NCBI GenBank assembly: GCA_009919005.1
Contig: RGCW01000006.1
Coordinates: 1 to 33,140 of the forward strand
Direction: 5' to 3'
DNA: 33,140 nucleotides
From: Candidatus Aquidulcis sp.
GTDB lineage: Bacteria; Chloroflexota; Limnocylindria; Limnocylindrales; Limnocylindraceae
In this document: piece by piece, positions 26,332 through 33,140 of the stretch
Layout: every line of letters begins with the position of its first letter
How positions within the stretch are numbered: the first letter of the stretch is position 1
The notes under the pieces: generated by a model
What the model saw: only the letters and a program-made list of their open reading frames with translations
Database searches by the model: none
Told to the model about the DNA's origin: nothing
Program-made: the position numbers and the translations under genes

Positions 26332-27444
26332 ATGCGAATTGGGGTGTTGCGCGAAACCGTTCCGGGTGAGCGACGCGTTGCCCTCGTTCCCGATGCCATC
26401 ACCAAGCTTGTTGCCGCTGGCCATCAGATCACCGTGCAGCATGGCGCTGGCGAGGCCGCTGGATTCCTTGACGCCGCCTATGAGCGCGCCGGTGCAACGC
26501 TCGTTAAGGATGCGGCCGCGCTCTGCGCTGGCAACCCCGAAATCATCGTTAAGGTACGGAAGCCGAGCAGCGCTGAGGCGGCTCTCCTGCCAAAGGGATC
26601 GGTGCTGGTCGCGCTCCTGACCCCAGGAGCCAATGAGGATCTACTCCCGCTCCTGAAGGAGCGCGGCCTGACCGCTCTCGCGTTGGAGTTGGTGCCGCGC
26701 ATCAGCCGCGCACAGTCTATGGACGTCCTCTCGTCGCAGAGCGGCGTGGCCGGCTACAAGGCGGTGCTATTGGGTGCAAGCGCACTCGACAAGTTCTTGC
26801 CGATGTTGACCACGGCGGCGGGCAGCATCGCCCCAGCCAAGGCGTTCATCCTCGGCGCCGGCGTCGCTGGCCTTCAGGCGATTGCGACCGCGCGTCGCCT
26901 CGGCGCCGTGGTGAGCGCTTTCGATGTGCGCTCCGCCGCGGGCGAGCAGGTGCGATCACTCGGGGCGCAATTCGTTGAGCCGGCGGCAAAGGCCGAGGGG
27001 ACGGGCGGCTATGCGCGTGCGCAGACCGACGACGAGGCGGCCCAGAATGCCGCGATCATCGCCGACCACATCAAGGGTCAAGATCTTGTTGTGACGACAG
27101 CGTTGATCCCTGGTCGAAAGGCGCCGATCCTTGTGACGGATGCGATGCTAGCCAGCATGCGCCCAGGCTCCGTTGTCCTTGACCTCGCAGCCGAATCAGG
27201 CGGCAACGTCGAGGGATCTGTCGCCGGCGAGAGCCTCGTGCGCAACGGGGTACAACTCATCGGCGTCGCGAACATTGCCGCCTCCGTGCCGCTGCATGCC
27301 AGCCAGATGTTCTCAACGAACGTTCGCACGCTCTTGACGCATCTCAGCGGCGAGGGTGGCGCACTCACCATTAACGCCGCAGATGAGATCACTGGACCGA
27401 TGCTGCTTCTCCACAATGGCGCCGCACCGGTGAAGGCATCATGA
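26332..27444 (+). CDS. pntA: NAD(P) transhydrogenase subunit alpha, part 1 (NAD-binding)
   Basis: MRIGVLRETVPGERRVALVPDAITKLVAAGH, AFILGAGVAGLQAIATARRLGAVVSAFDVRSAAGEQV; RBS AAGGGGGAG. The upstream part of the ORF-track entry overlaps malic enzyme. Confidence 0.93.
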   Translation: MRIGVLRETVPGERRVALVPDAITKLVAAGHQITVQHGAGEAAGFLDAAYERAGATLVKDAAALCAGNPEIIVKVRKPSSAEAALLPKGSVLVALLTPGANEDLLPLLKERGLTALALELVPRISRAQSMDVLSSQSGVAGYKAVLLGASALDKFLPMLTTAAGSIAPAKAFILGAGVAGLQAIATARRLGAVVSAFDVRSAAGEQVRSLGAQFVEPAAKAEGTGGYARAQTDDEAAQNAAIIADHIKGQDLVVTTALIPGRKAPILVTDAMLASMRPGSVVLDLAAESGGNVEGSVAGESLVRNGVQLIGVANIAASVPLHASQMFSTNVRTLLTHLSGEGGALTINAADEITGPMLLLHNGAAPVKAS

Positions 27445-27597
27445 CCGCGATATTCACTCGCCGGCGCTGAGCGTCCGCTCTTCATCAACATCATGGGAGC
27501 GGTGGCGGTCGCCGCGGCCACAGTAAATGTTGTTGGTGGCTTCGTGATCACTGACCGTATGCTCAAGATGTTCAAGAAAACGGAGGGGCCGAAGTGA
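27441..27597 (+). pseudogene. Remnant of NAD(P) transhydrogenase alpha part 2 (PntAB): start plus C-terminal TM helix, middle missing, frame disrupted
   Basis: ATG at 27441 (ATGA overlap with pntA) gives only MTAIFTRRR*; a different frame encodes LAGAERPLFINIMGAVAVAAATVNVVGGFVITDRMLKMFKKTEGPK*, the hallmark PntAB C-terminus, ending in GTGA overlap with pntB. Confidence 0.8.
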
Positions 27598-29018
27598 TCG
27601 ATCAGCAGATCGGCGCCCTCTTTGTGCAGATCGCCTACATCGGTGCCTCTGCGGCTTTCATCCTCGGGCTTCGCGGTCTTACCAAGCCCGACACCGCTCG
27701 TCGCGGCATGCAGCTCGCGGCGCTAGGGATGCTTCTGGCCATTGTCGGCACCCTGTTGAATCACGAGATCGTCACCTATCAATTCATCATCATCGGGCTT
27801 GTCGTAGGTAGCGCAGTTGGCCTGCCGATGGGGCTGTTAGTGCCGATGACTGCAATGCCGCAGCGCATCGCCGTCAGCCATATGTTTGGAGCCCTCGCGG
27901 TGACGCTCGTTGGGATCGCGGAGTTCTTGCACTATCGCGATAGCGCTGGTGGCCCTGGAGTTGTGAAGATGATTGCTCTCGGATTTGAGACGCTCTTTGG
28001 TGCCCTCACGATTACAGGATCATTTATGGCGTTCGGCAAGTTGCAAGGATTTGTCACTGGCCGTCCGGTCACCTTCCCTGGCCAGAAGCTCATTAACGCC
28101 GCAGTATTCCTGGCGGCTGTTGGCCTCTACGTGACACTCGTCATCACTCAGTCGGGTGGTGCAGCGGGAGATGCGGGGCTGGTCATGTTCGCCGCGATGA
28201 CGGTACTCGCCCTCATCATCGGCGTCACACTCGTCCTGCCGATCGGCGGCGCAGACATGCCCGTCGTCGTCTCGCTCCTGAACTCCTATGCCGGCCTTGC
28301 GGCGAGCGCGACAGGATTTGCCATCGGCAACAACATTCTTATCGTGGCTGGCGCACTCGACGGCGCAAGCGGGTTCATCCTCTCTATCCTTATGTCAAAG
28401 GCGATGAATCGCTCGTTCGCGAACGTGCTCTTCGGTGCATTTGGCGGAGAGAAGGCCGCGGCATCGACCAAGAGTGCTGAGGGTCTCACGACTCGCAGCA
28501 TCTCCGCTGAAGACGCCGCGATGCGTATTGGGTACGCCCGCAATGTCATCATCGTTCCAGGTTACGGAATGGCCGTGGCGCAAGCGCAGCATGCGGTTCG
28601 CGAGCTTGCGGAGTTGGTTGAGAAGCGTGGGGGTCGTGTGCGCTTTGCGATCCACCCAGTTGCCGGTCGCATGCCTGGCCACATGAACGTGCTGTTGGCC
28701 GAGGCGAACGTACCGTACGACCACCTCTTCGACCTTGATGAGATCAACGAAGAGTTCCAGGCGTGCGATGTCGCCCTCGTACTCGGCGCAAATGACGTGA
28801 CCAATCCGGCGGCGAAGAGTGACCCTGGTTCGCCGATCTATGGCATGCCGATCCTTAACGTTCAAGATGCCGAACAGGTAATCGTTGTGAAGCGCGGCAT
28901 GGCTACCGGCTTCGCGGGTATCGAGAACGAACTCTTCTACCTCGATAAGACATCCATGCTCTTCGGCGATGCCAAGAGCGTGCTCGCCCAGGTGGTGACC
29001 GAGGTGAAGGGGCTCTAG
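27594..29018 (+). CDS. pntB: NAD(P) transhydrogenase subunit beta
   Basis: GADMPVVVSLLNSYAGLAASATGFAIGNNILIVAGALDGASGFILSILMSKAMNRSF, IIVPGYGMAVAQAQHAVREL, VRFAIHPVAGRMPGHMNVLLAEANVPYD. Confidence 0.96.
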   Translation: MIDQQIGALFVQIAYIGASAAFILGLRGLTKPDTARRGMQLAALGMLLAIVGTLLNHEIVTYQFIIIGLVVGSAVGLPMGLLVPMTAMPQRIAVSHMFGALAVTLVGIAEFLHYRDSAGGPGVVKMIALGFETLFGALTITGSFMAFGKLQGFVTGRPVTFPGQKLINAAVFLAAVGLYVTLVITQSGGAAGDAGLVMFAAMTVLALIIGVTLVLPIGGADMPVVVSLLNSYAGLAASATGFAIGNNILIVAGALDGASGFILSILMSKAMNRSFANVLFGAFGGEKAAASTKSAEGLTTRSISAEDAAMRIGYARNVIIVPGYGMAVAQAQHAVRELAELVEKRGGRVRFAIHPVAGRMPGHMNVLLAEANVPYDHLFDLDEINEEFQACDVALVLGANDVTNPAAKSDPGSPIYGMPILNVQDAEQVIVVKRGMATGFAGIENELFYLDKTSMLFGDAKSVLAQVVTEVKGL

Positions 29019-29701
29019 TGGGGGTGCAGCTGAACCCTTTTGCCCGAGCGGTGAGCGGTGTTGCCCTGGCGGCAACCGCCTTCTTTACCGTTGCTGCGTT
29101 CCAGACACTGCCCGCCGATGCTGTCCTCGCGATCCACTGGAACATCGACGGGATCGCCGACGGCTTCGCTGGTCGTGAGGCGCTCCTGATCGTGCCGATG
29201 ACCGCAGCGCTGGTCGGTGGACTTCTCTGGCTCGCCCTCCGCTACGACCCAAAGCGAGCGAACCTCGCCCGAAGCTCCGAAGCCATCGGGAACGTGGTCG
29301 TCGCGCTCTCGCTGCTGGTTGCCGTGGTGCAGTCAGCAATCATCAACTCAGGCTTTGGTGAATCTGCGCGGCTCGATCGGGCAATCCCCGTTGTGGCTGG
29401 CACGTTGTTTGCGATCCTTGGGTACGCGATGCCGCACATCCGCCAGAACTACACCATTGGCGTGCGATTACCATGGACCATTGAGAGCGAAGCTGCGTGG
29501 GATGCCTCCCATCGCTTTATTGGCGGGGCGTGGATTCTTACTGGTGTCACAACAACAATCCTCGGCATCCTCGCCTTCATCGAGTTGGCCGTCGTAACGC
29601 TGCTGCTCGGTTTGGCGTTGAGCGTTGCCGGAACGATCTTCGTTGCCTATCGAGTATGGAGCCGTCAATCAGCATCGACACGTACATCACGCCGCCGGTG
29701 A
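29018..29701 (+). CDS. SdpI/DUF1648-family membrane protein
   Basis: GTG start sharing the last G of pntB TAG; LAIHWNIDGIADGFAGREALLIVPM and NYTIGVRLPWTIESEAAWDASHRFIGGAWI motifs. Confidence 0.8.
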   Translation: MGVQLNPFARAVSGVALAATAFFTVAAFQTLPADAVLAIHWNIDGIADGFAGREALLIVPMTAALVGGLLWLALRYDPKRANLARSSEAIGNVVVALSLLVAVVQSAIINSGFGESARLDRAIPVVAGTLFAILGYAMPHIRQNYTIGVRLPWTIESEAAWDASHRFIGGAWILTGVTTTILGILAFIELAVVTLLLGLALSVAGTIFVAYRVWSRQSASTRTSRRR

Positions 29702-30456
29702 CGACGGTCACCCTCCCATCTCCGGAGGAGCTCGCTGCCGCCTCGTCGGTGTTCACCTTCGCTCTGGTCGGGATAAGTGCTGTGGTCGCTGGCAGCGCAG
29801 TCGCGGCCGCGCTCTGGGCGCGCTCCCTCAACGCGTGGGCACTTGGCGGCGTCTCATTCGTTCTCAGTCAAACGGCACAAGTAGCGACGCTCTTCCTCCT
29901 CGGCCCACTAGTTGGCGCATTGGTGAACGCACCGCTCCAAGAGTTCAGCCGCACGCTCATTCTCACCACTGCTGCCCGACGCGTACGGGGTGAACCGGCG
30001 GGTGCAGCATTTGGATTAGGTCATGGCGCAATTGACATCCTGACTAGTGCTCTGCTTCCAACGCTCTCTGCGGTCGTAATCCTTGGGGGTATTCGCGATG
30101 GGGGCATCTTCATTGGCCTCGCGCCAGAGGTGACGGAGAGAGTCAACGCCGTTGGAGTCTATCTAGCCAGCCAAGGGATTATCTCTGCGGCACTCCTGAT
30201 CGTTCAGGTGTCGTTGATGCTGGCGGTCCACGTCATGCTCACCCTTCTTGTCCTTCGAGTCGTAGCGCGGGGCGGTGAGCGACGAGAGATCGTGCGAGGT
30301 GTCCTTCTCCCGACGGCCATCCACCTTCCAGTTGCCGTGGTGCGGGTCCTCTTCCCGTCAGTGACGACCCCAGTGCTGCTCGTCGCCCTAGTCGGTGCTG
30401 TGATAGTTTACCGGCGCGGCACGAACGCTATGACGGAGACGCCGCCGACTCAGTAG
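29656..30456 (+). CDS. Polytopic membrane protein, possible YhfC-like intramembrane glutamic endopeptidase
   Basis: MEPSISIDTYITPPVTT...; NAPLQEFSRTLILTTAARRVRGEPAGAAFGLGHGAIDIL resembles the E..R / GLGHG pattern of YhfC-like proteins; overlaps the preceding gene by 46 nt. Confidence 0.55.
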   Translation: MEPSISIDTYITPPVTTVTLPSPEELAAASSVFTFALVGISAVVAGSAVAAALWARSLNAWALGGVSFVLSQTAQVATLFLLGPLVGALVNAPLQEFSRTLILTTAARRVRGEPAGAAFGLGHGAIDILTSALLPTLSAVVILGGIRDGGIFIGLAPEVTERVNAVGVYLASQGIISAALLIVQVSLMLAVHVMLTLLVLRVVARGGERREIVRGVLLPTAIHLPVAVVRVLFPSVTTPVLLVALVGAVIVYRRGTNAMTETPPTQ

Positions 30457-31414
30457 GTGATGGCGTCGGTGATTCGGACGGTGATTCGGTAGGCGATTCC
30501 GTCGGTGACTCCGTAGGCGATTCACTTGGGCTTGGAAGCACATACCCATCTGGCGGAACCAACGAGCTGCATGATGGTCCGATCACCCGTTCCCCACCGT
30601 TTTGACGATTCCAGAAGAAGATGCGTGGAACCTGCCCACTACAAACAATCTCATAGGCGAGGTCCTTACCAACGAAGCGCCAGTGCCACGCCTCTGCCCC
30701 ATAGCAACTCAAGGCGATATTTGCGGCTCCCGCAGGGTACGATCGCACGAATCCAAACCTATAGGCATTGGCCTCGAGCCAAAGTGCGGTGGCGGACGTT
30801 GGAAATTTAGGGTTGCTCCACGAAACGCCAGTCAGGCTGCCAAGGTCAACGGTTGTTCCAAGTTGGTGCTCAGAGTGCCCTGGAACCGCACTGTATTTTC
30901 GGGCCTGCTGCAGCCCTGATTTCGCGACCCATTTCGCAAAGGTCGCCACCTGTGTTGAGTACGAGCGATATGCCGAGAGGATCTTGAGGTTGATCTTCTG
31001 CAGCTTTGCCTCGGCAAACATCGCGCTGAGAGCTTCGGCAGCTTCTCGTTTGAGGAGATAACCGCCCTTGACGTTGATGACACCGCGCCACGTCACCGCG
31101 ATCAGGCCCGTTGGACGATATTTCGCGGGGAGGCGATACATCGGATCGAGCAGCGTGGTTGCCCACTGGTTGGTTCGCCAATTCATGGTGGTGACCGCCC
31201 CTTGGATGCCGATTGAGGTGCGGCTAAAGATGATCTTGCGCTTATTGATCTCGGAGCATGGGGTGATCGGCAAGACCTCGACCGTTCGAGGGACCACCCC
31301 GACCGCGGCCACGCCACCCCCCGGTAGGGCTGCCCCGAGGGCTGATGCCCCAAGGATGAGCGCGACAAGGGGGGCGGCACGGCGCAGGGGTTGGTGCTGT
31401 CGTGCTCGATTCAT
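30428..31414 (-). CDS. D-alanyl-D-alanine carboxypeptidase (VanY/peptidase M15B-like), secreted
   Basis: Signal peptide MNRARQHQPLRRAAPLVALILGASALGAALP; ILSAYRSYSTQVATF, YSAVPGHSEHQLGTTVDLG, YGAEAWHWRFVG; Ser/Pro/Thr/Glu-repeat tail. Confidence 0.9.
   Translation of the reverse strand: MNRARQHQPLRRAAPLVALILGASALGAALPGGGVAAVGVVPRTVEVLPITPCSEINKRKIIFSRTSIGIQGAVTTMNWRTNQWATTLLDPMYRLPAKYRPTGLIAVTWRGVINVKGGYLLKREAAEALSAMFAEAKLQKINLKILSAYRSYSTQVATFAKWVAKSGLQQARKYSAVPGHSEHQLGTTVDLGSLTGVSWSNPKFPTSATALWLEANAYRFGFVRSYPAGAANIALSCYGAEAWHWRFVGKDLAYEIVCSGQVPRIFFWNRQNGGERVIGPSCSSLVPPDGYVLPSPSESPTESPTESPTESPSESPTPSPTESAASPS
30431..30535 (-). repeat. Degenerate 12-bp tandem repeats encoding (SPTE)n tail of the VanY-like protein
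   Basis: Repeated units such as ggcgattccgtc / ggtgattcggac on the + strand; encoded SPSESPTESPTESPTESPSESPTPSPTES. Confidence 0.8.
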
Positions 31415-31523
31415 GGGCATAGTTTGGCGCATTCCCATCTTCAACAAAGGAGCGGCTAATGCTCGGGGGGCACCATGGGGAAGAACGAGGCAGATGTCCT
31501 CGGAGAGTTGGAAGGAGCCAGAT

Positions 31524-32309
31524 ATGGCACGGAAGGTGAAGCTTGCCCCGACTGAGAAGTCGGCGCCGAACGCCACTCAGGTGGTGGCACCATCTCGATT
31601 CAGCAGCATCCGCAAGAACATCCCGACCATTGTTGGAGCCGTTGCCCTCGTCGCTGCAGGCGCGCTCGCAGGTGGTGTCTTGGCACGTGGCGGGTTTGAC
31701 GGGCGCGATGGGCGTCACGCTGGGCCCGGCATGGAGGCGCGAATGGATCGCCATGGCGATCACCGCGGCGATATGGAAGGTCCAGGCGGCCATCGCGACG
31801 GCGACGAGCAAACGGGAGCCGGTGGCCCTCAGATGGGGGCTGATCTTTCGGGCACTGTGGTCAGCGCCACAGCAACCCAGCTAACCATCACCCGAGCTGA
31901 TGGCACGACACAGTCCGTCGCCCTCGACGCGGAGAGCCAATACTTCTCGCAGACAACGGCGACAGCAGCCGATGTAACTGTTGGCTCTTATGTACTCGTC
32001 GAAGTCAGTGCGCCGAACGGCACGGGCGCTGCGGAAGCATCTGGCATCGCCGTTCTAGCCAACGGCCTCACCGACGCACACGTTCACCTTGGGCGACCTG
32101 CAAAGGTCACGGCGGTCAACGGCAGCGAGCTAACCCTTGAGTCGCTAACACCTCGCGGTGTCGTCACCACAACGGTGACGATCGGTGCGCAGACTGCGAT
32201 CAGCACGATCGCGACGGCGTCGGTTTCCGATCTGGCATCGGGAAGCACCGTGGTTGTTGATCTCGGACGTGACTCACTCGCGGCGAAATCGGTGCTGATC
32301 GTCAAGTAG
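31524..32309 (+). CDS. DUF5666-like membrane-anchored protein with His/Asp/Gly/Met-rich juxtamembrane segment
   Basis: RBS GAAGGAG at 31511; MARKVKLAPTEKS...TM TIVGAVALVAAGALAGGVLA; DGRDGRHAGPGMEARMDRHGDHRGDMEGPGGHRDGDEQ; two OB/DUF5666-like repeats (LSGTVVSATATQLTITRADG; PAKVTAVNGSELTLESLTPRG). Confidence 0.75.
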   Translation: MARKVKLAPTEKSAPNATQVVAPSRFSSIRKNIPTIVGAVALVAAGALAGGVLARGGFDGRDGRHAGPGMEARMDRHGDHRGDMEGPGGHRDGDEQTGAGGPQMGADLSGTVVSATATQLTITRADGTTQSVALDAESQYFSQTTATAADVTVGSYVLVEVSAPNGTGAAEASGIAVLANGLTDAHVHLGRPAKVTAVNGSELTLESLTPRGVVTTTVTIGAQTAISTIATASVSDLASGSTVVVDLGRDSLAAKSVLIVK

Positions 32310-32331
32310 TCAGCCCGCTCACTCTCGTAAC

Positions 32332-32362
32332 GCGCCGCTGGTGGTCCTCCTGCCAGCGGCGC
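32332..32362 (+). terminator. Rho-independent-like terminator hairpin
   Basis: gcgccgctgg-tggtcctcctg-ccagcggcgc: perfect 10-bp stem followed by ttctctgt; downstream of the DUF5666-like gene. Confidence 0.65.
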
Positions 32363-32390
32363 TTCTCTGTCTAGAGGGGAGCGACCAAAT

Positions 32391-33140
32391 TCAGCGCTTG
32401 CGAGCTGGACGCGACCGAGCTCCTTTACGGCTAGCGCGATTAGTTCGCAACAGTGAGGCAACGATTGCCAGCGCCAAGATTGAGAGCACCACAATCAGGC
32501 TCACGAGTGGTGGCACCTTCCAATCGTGATTGATGGCTGGAAGGATCATCTTGACCCCAATCCACATCAATACAAATGCAAGTCCTGCGCTGAGATAGTG
32601 GAAACGATCCTTTGCATCTGCAAGAAGGAAATAGAGATTGCGGAGGCCCAAGATGGCAAACGCATTTGATGTGAAAACGATAAATGGATCAAGCGTGATC
32701 CCAAAGATAGCCGGAATGCTATCGACAGCAAAGACAAGATCGATGATGCCGATGACCGCGATGGTGAGGAAGATCGGAGTGAAGACGCGCCGGCCCGCCT
32801 TGATGATCCAGAATCGCTCTTCGTTGTAATCATTGGTCACGTGGATGAATCGTCGAGCAAGCTTGATTGCTGACGGCTCACCCTCGTTTGCGTGTCCGCC
32901 GCTACGGAGCATCTGAACTCCGGTGAAGAGCAGGAATGCTCCAAAGAACCAGATGATCCATTCAAAGCGCTCAATGAGCGCAGCGCCGATAAGAATCATG
33001 ACGCCGCGCAACAGAAGCGCCAGGAGAATGCCCCACATAAGCGCGAGCTGCTGAAGTTTCTTCGGTGTCTTTAGCGCCGCGAAGATCAGTGTAAAGACGA
33101 AGATGTTGTCAACCGAAAGTGACTTCTCTACGAGGTAGCC
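32391..33140 (-). CDS. TerC-family integral membrane protein (partial, N-terminus beyond window)
   Basis: GYLVEKSLSVDNIFVFTLIFAALKTPKK...LALMWGILLALLLRGVMI, FGAFLLFTGVQML, AVIGIIDLVFAVDSIPAIFGIT, TSNAFAILGLRNLYFLLA; frame continues to the window end. Confidence 0.93.
   Translation of the reverse strand, partial: GYLVEKSLSVDNIFVFTLIFAALKTPKKLQQLALMWGILLALLLRGVMILIGAALIERFEWIIWFFGAFLLFTGVQMLRSGGHANEGEPSAIKLARRFIHVTNDYNEERFWIIKAGRRVFTPIFLTIAVIGIIDLVFAVDSIPAIFGITLDPFIVFTSNAFAILGLRNLYFLLADAKDRFHYLSAGLAFVLMWIGVKMILPAINHDWKVPPLVSLIVVLSILALAIVASLLRTNRASRKGARSRPARKR

Noticed and set aside
27442-27597. TGA readthrough or frameshift producing a fused PntA-PntAB product
   Set aside because: The remnant does follow pntA in frame after one TGA, but most PntAB helices are missing, so recoding alone cannot restore the subunit; deletion or misassembly is simpler.
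30431-30535. Short direct repeats as a possible CRISPR array
   Set aside because: Units are 12 bp, contiguous and in frame within the VanY-like coding region; no spacers and no cas genes.

Overview
High-GC, tightly packed bacterial chromosomal window. I see no transposase, integrase, phage gene or CRISPR array. The organism may be Chloroflexota or another Terrabacteria lineage; that is a guess from gene content, not tested. Gene order: partial MBL hydrolase (-); argS (-); small membrane protein (+); MBL hydrolase, PHP/histidinol-phosphatase and small membrane protein (-); a malEFG-like sugar ABC transporter with cytosolic GH13 amylase (+); tRNA-Glu(UUC) (-); small membrane protein and GH13 lipoprotein (-); Cys-containing small protein, membrane protein, galU and PASTA Ser/Thr kinase (+); Ig-like/zinc-ribbon protein (-); folC and folP-folB fusion (+); response regulator, histidine kinase and HtrA (-); malic enzyme, pntA, a pntAB remnant, pntB, SdpI-like and YhfC-like proteins (+); VanY-like peptidase (-); DUF5666-like protein (+); partial TerC (-). 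The most notable signal is four loci where otherwise normal genes seem to lack a compact segment: the amylase C-terminus runs into an antisense tRNA-Glu; an Ig-like protein is fused in frame to a zinc-ribbon gene; FolP lacks its NVTPDSFSDGG loop region; and pntAB is reduced to a start plus its last helix. These could be real deletions or assembly collapses, and raw reads would decide. Other signals: a histidine kinase with no canonical start codon (candidate CTG inside a CTGA overlap), a recurrent NANNNT-N6-ATG arrangement implying leaderless transcription, a kinase catalytic loop HRDVSSRN, and a 17-bp hairpin between malE-like and malF-like genes. I do not see a clearly new multi-gene defence or mobile system.
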